Made by a program: the position numbers and the translations under genes | In this document: positions 23,255 to 32,572 of the stretch, one piece after another | Numbering within the stretch: the first letter of the stretch is position 1 | Layout of the letters: every line of letters starts with the position of its first letter | DNA from: Pseudacidovorax intermedius | GTDB taxonomy: Bacteria > Pseudomonadota > Gammaproteobacteria > Burkholderiales > Burkholderiaceae_C | Direction of reading: 5' to 3' | Assembly: GCF_001476815.1 (NCBI RefSeq) | Contig: NZ_LDSL01000047.1 | Location: forward strand, 1 to 64,000 | DNA length: 64,000 nucleotides | The notes under the pieces: model-generated | What the model saw: the letters and a program-made list of their open reading frames with translations, nothing else | Databases searched by the model: none | What the model was told of the DNA's origin: nothing

Positions 23255-24901
23255 CTAGGCGGCGACCAGCGCCTCGGCGCCCTGCACCGTGGCGACCAGT
23301 TGCCGCGCCTGGTCGGCACCCACCAAGCCGTCGCCGGCCCAGGCGACGAACTGGTCCGGCCGCACCAGCACCAGGGCGGCGCCGTAGCGCTGGCGTTCGC
23401 CCTCGGCGCTGTCGCGCAGCACGGTCAGCGGCAGCCCGGCGGCCTTGGCCGCATCGGCCAGCGCATCGACGTCCTCGTCCCGCGCGCCGAACGCCAGCAG
23501 CGTGAAGCCGGTGCCCAGCGCCTCGAACACGTTGCGACCGTCCGTCAGCGCCGCCGGCGCCAGATGGTGGCCGGCCCGCGCCTGGAAGCTGTGGCTGCCC
23601 ACGGCGCTGCACGCGCCGGCCTTCGCATCGGGCGCGGGCTGCACCACCGGCGAGCCTTCGTAGTGCGGCTCGAAGGACTGCACCTCGCCCACGGCGCCAC
23701 TGCTGCGTGCATTCCAGGCCTGCTCGAAGGCCGGGCGGTCGCGGTCCGGATCGTGGGCGCGCAGAAAGTCGCGGTCGATGTCGATGGCGCGGGCGATGAA
23801 GTCCCGCGCCGTGGAGGCGAACACCGGCCGGCGCTCCGCGTCGTAGGAATCGAGCAGTGCCTCGCCGCCCCAGCCCTGCAGCGTGGCGGCGAGCTTCCAG
23901 CCCAGGTTGCGGGCATCCTCGAAGCCGGTGTTGACGCCGTAGCCGCCATAGGGCGGATGGCTGTGGGCCGCGTCGCCGGCGATGAACACCGGGCCGGCGC
24001 GGTAGGTGTCGGCGATGGCGAAGCGCAGGTCCCAGAAGCCGATGTGCTGGAAGTCCACGTCGAACTCGGCGCCGACGGCCTCCTGCAGGTAGCGCGTGAA
24101 GTCGAAGTTGTCGCGCGTGGTGCCCGGCGGCACCGGCGCATGAAAGAACCAGGTGCTGCCCAGGTCCACCCGGCCGAAGAACTTCCAGTAGCCGTCCAGC
24201 TCGGGCTGCAGCACGTTGTAGTAGGACTTGCCGGGGTAGCGCGACAGCAGCTGGTGCAGGCCCTCGGAGCGGAACACCAGCAGCACCATCATGCGGTCGT
24301 GGTCCGACAGCGTCTGCGTGATGCCGGCCTGGGCGCGCACCCTGGAGCGGCTGCCGTCGCAGCCGACCAGGTAGCGGCCTTCGATGACGCGGCGGCCCTC
24401 GCCGCCCGTCTCGGCCACCTCGGCGAAGACGGTGTCGCCGTCCACCCGGACGTCCTCGGCCGTCCAGCCGTAGAGCACGCGCACCGTGGGCAGCTGCGCC
24501 GCCCGGGCGCGCAGCACGGCCTCGGTGGCGTACTGCGGCAGGCGCTCGTTGGCGGTGAAGTAGTAGGGCCGCACCAGCTCGCGCTGCAGCCAGTCGTAGT
24601 GGTAGGGGCCGAGCAGGGTGCCATGCGCCGTCAGGCCGCCGATGCCGTATTCGGGCGGAATGGTGCGGGCCGCGCGCAGGGCCGCCTCGGCACCCCAGAA
24701 ATGGAAATGCTCCATCGTGCGCTGCGTCAGGTTCTGGCCCTTGGGAATGGGCTGCGGCTCGCGGTGGCGCTCCACCAGCGTGCAATGGATGCCCCGCTGG
24801 CCCAGCTCGATGGCCAGGCCGATGCCCACCGGCCCGCCGCCGACGATGACGACCTGCGTCTTGTCGTGGGGAAGGCCGGCGCTTGCGTTGTCTGCGGTCA
24901 T
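23255..24901 (-). CDS. FAD-dependent aromatic-ring monooxygenase (PheA/TfdB-like)
   Basis: 548 residues. FAD dinucleotide fold at the N-terminus (VVIVGGGPVGIGLAIELGQ), the DG motif (YLVGCDGSRSRVR), the GD motif (VFIAGDAAHSHPPYGGYG followed by NTGFEDARNLGWKLA) and a thioredoxin-like C-terminal domain. This is the class A flavoprotein hydroxylase group acting on phenols or other aromatics with NAD(P)H and O2. It is divergent from a LysR gene with a Bug receptor beyond it, suggesting regulated uptake and hydroxylation of an aromatic acid (inference). No ring-cleavage gene is near. Confidence 0.9.
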   Translation of the reverse strand: MTADNASAGLPHDKTQVVIVGGGPVGIGLAIELGQRGIHCTLVERHREPQPIPKGQNLTQRTMEHFHFWGAEAALRAARTIPPEYGIGGLTAHGTLLGPYHYDWLQRELVRPYYFTANERLPQYATEAVLRARAAQLPTVRVLYGWTAEDVRVDGDTVFAEVAETGGEGRRVIEGRYLVGCDGSRSRVRAQAGITQTLSDHDRMMVLLVFRSEGLHQLLSRYPGKSYYNVLQPELDGYWKFFGRVDLGSTWFFHAPVPPGTTRDNFDFTRYLQEAVGAEFDVDFQHIGFWDLRFAIADTYRAGPVFIAGDAAHSHPPYGGYGVNTGFEDARNLGWKLAATLQGWGGEALLDSYDAERRPVFASTARDFIARAIDIDRDFLRAHDPDRDRPAFEQAWNARSSGAVGEVQSFEPHYEGSPVVQPAPDAKAGACSAVGSHSFQARAGHHLAPAALTDGRNVFEALGTGFTLLAFGARDEDVDALADAAKAAGLPLTVLRDSAEGERQRYGAALVLVRPDQFVAWAGDGLVGADQARQLVATVQGAEALVAA

Positions 24902-24973
24902 GGTGTGCGGTCTCGATGTCGTGGAAGCGATGGCCGTATTGGGCCGCAGCCCCAGGCATCAGACAAGTTTAGG

Positions 24974-24990
24974 TATGACATGCACTCATA
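24974..24990. promoter_or_regulatory. LysR-box candidate (TATGA-N7-TCATA)
   Basis: A dyad TATGA (24974-24978), 7 bases, TCATA (24986-24990) sits 10 bases upstream of the LysR start and 73 bases from the divergent monooxygenase start. Its layout fits the T-N11-A class of LysR sites and suggests autorepression plus control of the monooxygenase. Confidence 0.5.
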
Positions 24991-25000
24991 AAATCAGCAT

Positions 25001-25900
25001 ATGAACCTGACCATGCGGCAGATCCGCGCCTTCCTGAGCGTCGCCCAGGCCGGCAGCTTCACCCGCGCCGCCGAGCGGGTGCACATGACCCAGGCCGGCC
25101 TCAGCATCCTGGTGCGCGAGGTCGAGAAGCAGCTGGGTGCGCGCCTGTTCGACCGCACGACGCGCGCCGTGCAGCTGACCGAGGCGGGCCGGCGCTTCGC
25201 TGCGGTGGCCGAGAACGTGCTGCAGCAGCTGGACGACGCCGGCACCGAGGTCGGCGCGCTGGGCCAGCGCACCCGGCAGCAACTGCGCATCGCGGCGACG
25301 CCGCTGGTGTCCTCGCACCTGCTGCCGCAGATGCTGGCGCGCTTCAGCCAGGCGCAGCCCGAGGTGCGCATCCAGCTCATGGACAGCGACCTGCAGGGCG
25401 TGCAGGCGCTGGTGGAATCGGGCGCGGCCGACATCGGGCTGGGCTTCTTCTTCAAGGTGAGCGCGGGCCTGGTGCGGCGGCAGATCGCCGAGTTCGCGCT
25501 GATGAAGGTCTCGCCCGCGAGCGCGTCACCCGCCGCGCTGGGCCGCGGCACCTGGACCTCGCTGCGCGGCACGCGGCTGATCACCCTGCCGGCCGAAAAC
25601 CCGATCCAGCGCAGCATCGACACCCACCTGCACCGCCTGGGCGTGGCCCCCGGCGACACGCAGCCGGTGAGCTTCATCGCCACCATGATCTCGATGGTGG
25701 AAGCCGGCTTCGGCCATGCCGTCATTCCCACCTTCGCCGTGGCCGCCTGCCGGCACCACCGCGTGGCCATGGAGGTGCTGGGCAGCCCGCAGCTCAAGCT
25801 GGGCTTCTACCGCGTGTCCCGCCGCGGCGCAGCGCAGACGGCGGCGATGCAGGCCTTCGACGAGGTGCTGGTCGAGCTGCTGCCCACGATGTCGCGCTGA
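25001..25900 (+). CDS. LysR-family regulator, divergent to the monooxygenase
   Basis: 299 residues. N-terminal HTH: MRQIRAFLSVAQAGSFTRAA with VHMTQAGLSILVREVEKQLG, then an effector-binding domain (RIAATPLVSSHLLPQMLARF). Likely regulator of the divergent flavin monooxygenase and perhaps of the Bug gene downstream. The start is the ATG at 25001; MNLTMRQ also contains a second ATG four codons in. Confidence 0.93.
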   Translation: MNLTMRQIRAFLSVAQAGSFTRAAERVHMTQAGLSILVREVEKQLGARLFDRTTRAVQLTEAGRRFAAVAENVLQQLDDAGTEVGALGQRTRQQLRIAATPLVSSHLLPQMLARFSQAQPEVRIQLMDSDLQGVQALVESGAADIGLGFFFKVSAGLVRRQIAEFALMKVSPASASPAALGRGTWTSLRGTRLITLPAENPIQRSIDTHLHRLGVAPGDTQPVSFIATMISMVEAGFGHAVIPTFAVAACRHHRVAMEVLGSPQLKLGFYRVSRRGAAQTAAMQAFDEVLVELLPTMSR

Positions 25901-25915
25901 AGGCGCCCGCGCGTG

Positions 25916-25936
25916 CCGCCGCATTCATTGCGGCGG
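25916..25936 (+). terminator. Hairpin after LysR gene
   Basis: CCGCCGCA (25916-25923) and TGCGGCGG (25929-25936) form an 8-bp GC-rich stem with a 5-base loop, 16 bases after the LysR stop. The following sequence is CTAATCAATG without a T-run, so termination is plausible but not certain. It would separate LysR from the Bug gene. Confidence 0.45.
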
Positions 25937-26072
25937 CTAATCAATGCATGTGATTCCTGAATTTCACTTCATGGCCGGCGGCTGGCCCAATAGCACGCAT
26001 ACCGATGCGTCGCCTTGCGCCGGCGCAGATTTGCGATCGAACGCCGCCCACGCGGCAGGAGTGGAGACAGAC

Positions 26073-27041
26073 ATGATGAAGAAATGGATGCGCTGGCTGC
26101 CCGTGGTGGCCGCCGCGATGACGGCCGCCGCCCCCGCCTGGGCCTGGCCCGACCGGCCCATCACGCTGGTGGTGCCCTACACGCCCGGCACGGGCATCGA
26201 CATCGTGGCGCGCCAGCTCTCGGCCCGCCTGCCCAAGACCCTGGGCCAACCGGTGGTGGTGGACAACGTGGCCGGCGCCAGCGGCAACATCGGCAGCGAG
26301 CGCGTGGCCCGCGCCGCGCCCGACGGCTACACGCTGCTGGTGCAGGTCAACACGCTGGTGATGAACAAGAGCCTCTACAAGTCGCTGCCCTACGACCCGG
26401 TCAACGACTTCGCGCCGGTGGCGCTGACCTCCTGGGGCACGCTGCTGCTGGTGACCAATCCGCAGGTGCAGAAGGCGCACACCGTCGCCGAGTTCGTGGC
26501 GCAGGCCAAGGCGCGGCCCGGCCAGCTCACCTACGGCACGCCCGGCGTCGGCACGCCGCACCACCTGTCGATGGCGCTGCTCACGCAGACTTCGGGCATC
26601 GATCTGCTGCACGTGCCCTACAAGGGCACGGCCGGTGCCGTGACCGACCTGCTCGGCGGCCGGCTCGACGCCATGTTCCTGCCGGTGCACGTCGCCCTGC
26701 CGCACATCAAGGCCGGCAAGCTGCAGGCCCTGGCCGCGGGCAGCGACAAGCGCATGCCGCAACTGCCGCAGACGCCCACGCTGGCCGAGGCCGGCATCAG
26801 GATGGGCAACGTGGACATGTGGTACGGCGTGCTGGCGCCCAAGGGCACGCCGCAGCCGGTCATCGAGCGCCTCAACCGCGAGATCGCCGACGTGCTCCGG
26901 CAGCCCGAGGTGGCGACCATCTTCGAGGCGCAGGGCATGGTGCCCGCGCAGGCCACGCCGGCAGAGTTCGGCAAGCTGATCGCCAAGGACGCCGCGCGCT
27001 GGGCGGACGTGGTGCGCACCGGCAACATCACGGCCGAATGA
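26073..27041 (+). CDS. Bug-family periplasmic solute receptor (TTT family)
   Basis: 322 residues from the ATG at 26073, with GGAG upstream; the frame is open further 5' (from 25944), but that part has no family similarity. The signal peptide (MMKKWMRWLPVVAAAMTAAA, cut near AWAWP) is followed by Bug motifs: WPDRPITLVVPYTPGTGID, VVDNVAGASGN, VARAAPDGYTLL and VPYKGTAGAVTDLLGG. This is the fourth Bug gene in 20 kb. It follows the LysR gene after 172 bases and may be its target. No transmembrane TctA/TctB partner is nearby. Confidence 0.92.
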   Translation: MMKKWMRWLPVVAAAMTAAAPAWAWPDRPITLVVPYTPGTGIDIVARQLSARLPKTLGQPVVVDNVAGASGNIGSERVARAAPDGYTLLVQVNTLVMNKSLYKSLPYDPVNDFAPVALTSWGTLLLVTNPQVQKAHTVAEFVAQAKARPGQLTYGTPGVGTPHHLSMALLTQTSGIDLLHVPYKGTAGAVTDLLGGRLDAMFLPVHVALPHIKAGKLQALAAGSDKRMPQLPQTPTLAEAGIRMGNVDMWYGVLAPKGTPQPVIERLNREIADVLRQPEVATIFEAQGMVPAQATPAEFGKLIAKDAARWADVVRTGNITAE

Positions 27042-27101
27042 GCGGCGCGAGCGCATTGCGCGCCTGAACGCACGGCCCGCCTCGATCAGCTTCGGCCAGG
27101 C

Positions 27102-27131
27102 GCCGGCGGATGGCAGGCGCCATCTGCCGGC
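27102..27131. terminator. Strong hairpin between convergent Bug gene and fghA
   Basis: A 13-bp arm (27102-27114) pairs with 27119-27131 with a single mismatch around a 4-base loop. It lies between the converging ends at 27041 and 27143. There is no clear T-run on either strand; likely a shared transcript-end structure. Confidence 0.5.
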
Positions 27132-27142
27132 GGGTACGCGGA

Positions 27143-27979
27143 TCAGGCCCCTTTGAGCGCCGCGGCGTGGTGCGCCACGTGGTCGCCGATGAAGCTGGCG
27201 ACGAAGTAGTAGCTGTGGTCGTAGCCCGGCTGCATGCGCAGCGTGAGCGGATGGCCTGCAGCCTGGCAGGCCTTCTGCAGCAGCTGCGGCTTGAGCTGTC
27301 CGGCCAGGAATTCATCGCCCTCGCCCTGGTCCACCAGCAGCGGCAGGCGCTCGGTGGCGGTGCCGATCAGTTCGACCGCGTCATGGGCCGCCCATTCGCC
27401 ACGGTCCTCGCCCAGGTAGGCCGCGAAAGCCTTCTGGCCCCACGGCACCTGGGTCGGCGCCACGATGGGCGAGAACGCCGACACGCTCGCGTAGCGGCCC
27501 GGATGACGCAGCGCCAGCGTCAGCGCGCCATGCCCGCCCATCGAATGGCCGGAGATGCCGCGCCGCGCGGTGGTGGCGAAATGCTGCTCCACCAGCGCCG
27601 GCAGTTCCTGCACCACATAGTCCTCCATGCGGAAGTGCGGCGCCCAGGGCGCCTGCGTGGCATTGAGGTAAAAGCCGGCGCCCTGCCCCAGGTCGTAGGC
27701 CGGGTCGTTGGCGATGGCATCGCCGCGCGGGCTGGTGTCGGGCGCCACCAGGATCAGCCCGTGCTGCGCCGCATGCTGCTGCGCGCCGGCCTTGGTGATG
27801 AAGTTCTGTTCACTGCAGGTCAGGCCCGACAGCCAGTACAGCACCGGGCAGGCCTCACCCGCCAGCGCGGCCGGCGGCAGGTAGACGCCCAGCTTCATCT
27901 CGCAGCCCAGCACCGCGGAGGCGTGCTTCCACACCTCCTGGCGGCCGCCGAAGCTGGCATGTTGTTCGACGCGTTCCAT
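27143..27979 (-). CDS. fghA: S-formylglutathione hydrolase
   Basis: 278 residues, normal for the family. Alpha/beta-hydrolase of the esterase D type with the nucleophile in SGHSMGGHG (Ser146), the LSGLTCSEQNF segment, an acidic residue in VDQGEGDEF and the catalytic His in GYDHSYYF. It hydrolyses S-formylglutathione to formate and glutathione, the second step of glutathione-dependent formaldehyde removal. It is 13 bases downstream of frmA on the same strand, completing frmR-frmA-fghA. Confidence 0.95.
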   Translation of the reverse strand: MERVEQHASFGGRQEVWKHASAVLGCEMKLGVYLPPAALAGEACPVLYWLSGLTCSEQNFITKAGAQQHAAQHGLILVAPDTSPRGDAIANDPAYDLGQGAGFYLNATQAPWAPHFRMEDYVVQELPALVEQHFATTARRGISGHSMGGHGALTLALRHPGRYASVSAFSPIVAPTQVPWGQKAFAAYLGEDRGEWAAHDAVELIGTATERLPLLVDQGEGDEFLAGQLKPQLLQKACQAAGHPLTLRMQPGYDHSYYFVASFIGDHVAHHAAALKGA

Positions 27980-27992
27980 CGTGGTCGCGCGC

Positions 27993-29159
<1,167 letters not shown>

Positions 29160-29435
29160 TCAGCGCAGGTAGCTGCGCACGATGCGCATCACCTGCTCGA
29201 TCTCGGCCTGGGCGTCGGCCGGCCGTTCGCCGGCCGTGCCGAAGGTTTCGCGAAGGTGGCTGTCGAGCACCTCGGCCATCAGGCCGGTGGCAGCGCCACG
29301 CAGCGCCGACAGCTGCTGCAGCAATGCGCCGCAATCGGTGCCGGCCTCCACCGCGCGCTCCAGCGCCTCGGTCTGGCCGCGAATGCGGCGCAGCCGGGTG
29401 ATGACGCGCTTTTTCTCTTCGGCGGAATGCGGCAA
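29160..29435 (-). CDS. frmR: FrmR formaldehyde-responsive repressor (RcnR/CsoR family)
   Basis: 91 residues, all-helical DUF156 fold. It carries the formaldehyde-sensing set of FrmR: Pro2 directly after Met1, Cys35 (TDCGALLQQLSALRG) and His60 (LDSHLRE). The pattern RVITRLRRIRGQ is the DNA-contacting helix. FrmR is released from its operator when formaldehyde crosslinks Pro2 and Cys35. The gene leads the frmRA-fghA unit and has a matching operator 14 bases upstream. A metal-responsive relative is less likely because of Pro2 and the neighbours. Confidence 0.93.
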   Translation of the reverse strand: MPHSAEEKKRVITRLRRIRGQTEALERAVEAGTDCGALLQQLSALRGAATGLMAEVLDSHLRETFGTAGERPADAQAEIEQVMRIVRSYLR

Positions 29436-29448
29436 GGTCGCTCCTTCG

Positions 29449-29465
29449 ATACTCCGGGGGAGTAT
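29449..29465 (-). promoter_or_regulatory. FrmR operator (ATACTCC-GGG-GGAGTAT)
   Basis: A perfect 7-bp inverted repeat around a G/C tract, spanning 29449-29465 and 14 bases upstream of the frmR start. FrmR, RcnR and CsoR proteins bind this architecture (AT-rich ends flanking a run of G/C). It should repress frmR-frmA-fghA in the absence of formaldehyde. Confidence 0.8.
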
Positions 29466-29524
29466 AGGGTCGAGGGGCCCGAGCGTCGAGCGCGATCTCG
29501 CCCGGCCCCTTGTGCAGGGCCTGT

Positions 29525-30235
29525 TCAGGCGGCCAGTGGCGCGGCCGTCGCTTCGTCCTGCGCCACCCGGCCCGCGGCGATGGTGATGCGCCGCTCGCAG
29601 CGCTGCGCGATGCCCCGGTCGTGCGTCACCAGCAGCAGCGTGGTGCCCAGCTCGCGGTTGAGGTCGAACATGAGCTGCATCACCTGCTCGCCGGTGGCGA
29701 AGTCCAGGCTGCCCGTGGGCTCGTCCGCCAGCAGCAGGCGCGGCTGCACGACGAAGGCGCGCGCCAGGGCCACGCGCTGCTGCTCGCCGCCGGACAGCAG
29801 CTTGGGATAGTGGCCCAGGCGCTGCGCGAGGCCGACGCGCTCCAGCATCTCGGCCGCGTCACGGCGGGCATCGCGGCGGCCGGCCAGCTCCAGCGGCAGC
29901 ATCACGTTCTCCAGCGCCGTCAGGTTGCCCAGCAGCTGGAAGCTCTGGAACACGAAGCCCACCTGCCGCGCGCGCAGTGCGGCGCGGTCGTCCTCCTCCA
30001 CCGCGAACAGGTCCTCGCCGGCGAGGCGGACGGTGCCTTTGGTCGGCACGTCCAGACCCGCGATGATCGACAGCAGCGTGCTCTTGCCCGAGCCCGACGC
30101 ACCGACGATCGCGGCGGTCTCCCGCGCGCCCAGGGTGAAATGGATGTCTTGCAGAATGTCCAGCGTGCCGGTGGAATCGGCGACGGACTTGTAGACGTGT
30201 TCGACGGCGACGATGGCTTCCGCGGTGTTGGACAT
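29525..30235 (-). CDS. ybbA: ABC transporter ATP-binding protein, YbbA-like
   Basis: 236 residues. Complete ABC ATPase: Walker A GASGSGKST, Q-loop FVFQSFQLL, signature LSGGEQQRVALARA, Walker B LLLADEPTGSLD and switch His in THDRG. It belongs to the LolD/MacB type and, as in E. coli, is divergent from tesA, which identifies it as YbbA. The usual partner permease (YbbP) does not follow; frmR comes next. It must therefore use a permease encoded elsewhere or act alone. Confidence 0.88.
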   Translation of the reverse strand: MSNTAEAIVAVEHVYKSVADSTGTLDILQDIHFTLGARETAAIVGASGSGKSTLLSIIAGLDVPTKGTVRLAGEDLFAVEEDDRAALRARQVGFVFQSFQLLGNLTALENVMLPLELAGRRDARRDAAEMLERVGLAQRLGHYPKLLSGGEQQRVALARAFVVQPRLLLADEPTGSLDFATGEQVMQLMFDLNRELGTTLLLVTHDRGIAQRCERRITIAAGRVAQDEATAAPLAA

Positions 30236-30257
30236 GGATTGGATGGAAAGGACTCGC

Positions 30258-30914
30258 GTGCTGATTCGACGTCACTTTATCTTGCGCGGTGCGCTGGCCC
30301 TGTCGGCGGCGGGCCCGTGGGGTCTTTGGGCCCATGCCCAGCCGGCGGGCGCCCGCAGCCCGGTCATCCTGGTGGTGGGCGATTCGCTCTCGGCCGAGTA
30401 CGGCCTCAAGCGCGGCGAGGGCTGGGTTGCGCTGATGGAGAAGCGCCTGGCCGAACAGAAGATCCCCGCTCGCGTGGTCAATGCCAGCATCAGCGGCGAC
30501 ACCACCTCGGGCGGCCGGGCGCGGCTGCCGGCGCTGCTGGCGCAGCACAGGCCCACGCACGTCATCCTGGAACTGGGCGCCAACGATGCCCTCCGCGGCC
30601 TGCCGCTGGCATCGACCGAGGACAACCTGAACCAGATGGTCAAGGCCAGCCAGGCGGCCGGCGCGAAGGTGCTGGTGGTGGGGATCCAGGTGCCGCCGAA
30701 CTACGGCACCGACTACACGCGCCGCTTCGGCGAGATCTTCGAGCGCGTCGCCCGCGCCAACAAGGCGGACGTGGTGCCCTTCCTGCTCAGGAACGTGGCG
30801 GACGGGCCGGATGCCGCGTCGATGTTCCAGGCGGACCGCATCCATCCGCTGGCCATCGCGCATCCGCGCATTCTCGAAAACGTCTGGCCCGCCGTGCGCA
30901 AGATGCTGCGTTGA
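30258..30914 (+). CDS. tesA: Arylesterase / lysophospholipase TesA (SGNH hydrolase)
   Basis: About 218 residues from a GTG at 30258, which has AAAGGA five bases upstream; ATGs at 30243 and 30234 are in-frame alternatives. The N-terminus RRHFILRGALALSAAGPWGL is a signal peptide with an RR pair. SGNH blocks: VGDSLSAEYG (Ser), SGDTTSGG (Gly), GANDALRG (Asn) and DRIHPLA (Asp/His). TesA is a periplasmic thioesterase/esterase. It is divergent from ybbA with only 22 bases between starts, the conserved arrangement for this pair. Confidence 0.92.
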   Translation: MLIRRHFILRGALALSAAGPWGLWAHAQPAGARSPVILVVGDSLSAEYGLKRGEGWVALMEKRLAEQKIPARVVNASISGDTTSGGRARLPALLAQHRPTHVILELGANDALRGLPLASTEDNLNQMVKASQAAGAKVLVVGIQVPPNYGTDYTRRFGEIFERVARANKADVVPFLLRNVADGPDAASMFQADRIHPLAIAHPRILENVWPAVRKMLR

Positions 30915-30932
30915 GCGGCGCCAGAAACGAAA

Positions 30933-30959
30933 GCCAGGTCGGGCATGGCCGGACCTGGC
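30933..30959 (-). terminator. Terminator for the small Lys-rich gene (possibly two-way)
   Basis: GCCAGGTC (30933-30940) pairs with GACCTGGC (30952-30959), with inner GGC/GCC pairing. Read on the minus strand the stem is followed by TTTCGTTTC, fitting an intrinsic terminator for the gene ending at 30967. On the plus strand it also lies just after tesA. Confidence 0.6.
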
Positions 30960-30966
30960 GGAGGGC

Positions 30967-31170
30967 TCACCCGTTCTTGGTGGGCAGTTCCGGCACGGTG
31001 GGCGGATCGCGCTCGAGCGAGGCGACGTCGGTTTCCGGATCGCCGGGCATCAGGCCCGGGCTCTCGGGCTCCAGCTTGCGGTCGGCCTTGGCACGCAGCT
31101 TCTCCTCTTTCTTCTTCTTCTTGGCCAGCTCCCGCTGTCGCTTCTCGTAACCGTAATTGGGTGTGGCCAC
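30967..31170 (-). CDS. Small conserved Lys/Glu-rich protein (67 aa)
   Basis: 67 residues from the GTG at 31170; the GTG at 31176 is only one base from the AAAAGGAGG site, whereas 31170 has a 7-base spacing, and the MATPNYGYEKRQRE N-terminus is the form I know from betaproteobacterial relatives. A basic first half (KKKKKEEKLRAKADRK) is followed by an acidic, Pro-rich tail. No known domain. Possibly nucleic-acid or ribosome associated, judged only from charge. Single-gene unit with its own terminator. Confidence 0.75.
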   Translation of the reverse strand: MATPNYGYEKRQRELAKKKKKEEKLRAKADRKLEPESPGLMPGDPETDVASLERDPPTVPELPTKNG

Positions 31171-31295
31171 GCGCACGCCTCCTTTTCAATGCCGCCGCCC
31201 CAGGATCGGGGCAACCTCCGTACCAATGTAAGCGATATCGCCGGACGTGCCTACGGCGCGCCGGGCGAGACCACGGCGGCTGCCGAGGCCGGCTT

Positions 31296-32489
31296 TCACA
31301 GCTTCGCCAGCGCCTGCGCCAGGTCGGCCTGCAAGTCCTCGACACACTCCAGCCCCACGGAGAAGCGCACCAGGGTGCCCTTATGCGGCCACCGGGTGAT
31401 GCCGGGGTCGCGCATCAGGCCGATGTCGTAGGGCACGACCAGGCTCACCGGCCCGCCCCAGGAGTAGCCCAGCTTGAACAGCCGCAGGCTGTCGCAGAAG
31501 CGGTCTACGGCCTCGACCGTGTAGCGGCCGTCGAACACCACCGAGAACAGGCCCGCGGCCAGGTCGCTGGCACCGCACAGCGTCTGCCAGTGCGCATGGC
31601 CGGGCGAGCCGGGCAGCGCCGGATGCAGCACCTGCGCGATCTCCTCGCGCTCGCCCAGCCAGGTGGCGAGCGTGCGCGCCGCGCGGTCGTGCGCCGCGTA
31701 GCGCAGATGCACGCTGGGCAGGGAGCGCAGCAGCGCCTCGGCGTCGTTGGCCCCCACGCCCAGACCCAGCCGCATGTGCGTCAGCTTGAGCTTGAGGTGC
31801 AGCGCCTCGTCGCGTGTGACCACGCTGCCCATCAGCACGTCGCCGCCGCCGCTGGGGTACTTGGTCAGGGCATGCACCGAGATGTCCACGCCCTGCCCGT
31901 CGCCGACGAGGTCGAACGGGTTGAAAGCCAGGCCAGCGCCCCAGGTGTTGTCCAGGGCGCAGGCTACGCCGCGTGCGCGGCAGGCGGCGACCAGGGCTGG
32001 CAGATCGGGGAATTCCATCGTGACCGAGCCGGGTGCCTCGATCCACACCAGCCGCGTGCGTTCGGAAATGCGCGCGGCCAGGTCGGCCGGGTCCATCGCG
32101 TCGTAGAACCGGTGGGTGATGCCGTAGTTGGCCAGTTCGCCCGCGGCCAGGGCCTTGTTGGGGCCGTAGGCGTTGTCGGGAATCAGCACCTCGTCGCCGC
32201 GGCTGAGCAGCGACAGCGCCACCACCGCGATGGCGGCCAGGCCGCTGGGCGCCAGCAGGCACTGGCGCCCACCCTCCAGCGCGGCGAGCCGCTCCTCGAG
32301 CAGGAAGGTGGTGGGCGTGCCGTGCAGGCCGTAGGTGTAGCCGCCCTTGCCCTTCCAGTCGCGCGCGCGCATGGCGGCGACATTGGGGAAGAACACGGTC
32401 GAGGCCTTGAAGACGCCCGGCTGCGGGGCCTCGAAGCTCGACGGCGGGACGTAAGAGTGATGAATGAGATCGGTGGCGGATGCGCTCAT
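31296..32489 (-). CDS. metC: Cystathionine beta-lyase-like PLP enzyme
   Basis: 397 residues from the ATG at 32489; the frame continues to 32600 without similarity. Cys/Met-metabolism PLP family: YTYGLHGTPTTFLLEERLAALEGG, APSGLAAIAVVALSLL, the cofactor-binding aspartate in ALDNTWGAGLAF, and the Schiff-base lysine in VHALTKYPSGGGD. Best match is cystathionine beta-lyase (MetC), releasing homocysteine; other gamma-family activities cannot be excluded. Stands alone on the minus strand. Confidence 0.8.
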   Translation of the reverse strand: MSASATDLIHHSYVPPSSFEAPQPGVFKASTVFFPNVAAMRARDWKGKGGYTYGLHGTPTTFLLEERLAALEGGRQCLLAPSGLAAIAVVALSLLSRGDEVLIPDNAYGPNKALAAGELANYGITHRFYDAMDPADLAARISERTRLVWIEAPGSVTMEFPDLPALVAACRARGVACALDNTWGAGLAFNPFDLVGDGQGVDISVHALTKYPSGGGDVLMGSVVTRDEALHLKLKLTHMRLGLGVGANDAEALLRSLPSVHLRYAAHDRAARTLATWLGEREEIAQVLHPALPGSPGHAHWQTLCGASDLAAGLFSVVFDGRYTVEAVDRFCDSLRLFKLGYSWGGPVSLVVPYDIGLMRDPGITRWPHKGTLVRFSVGLECVEDLQADLAQALAKL

Positions 32490-32572
32490 GCCGCCGATGC
32501 TAGCCCGTCGTGGCAGGCGCCTCGCGTCCGACGATGCCGCAGGCGCCGGAAAGGGCCGGCCACAACGACGAA

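Noticed and set aside
25950-25967. GTGA-N10-TCAC dyad upstream of the fourth Bug gene
   Set aside because: Arms of only four bases; expected by chance and not conserved with the other LysR dyads here.
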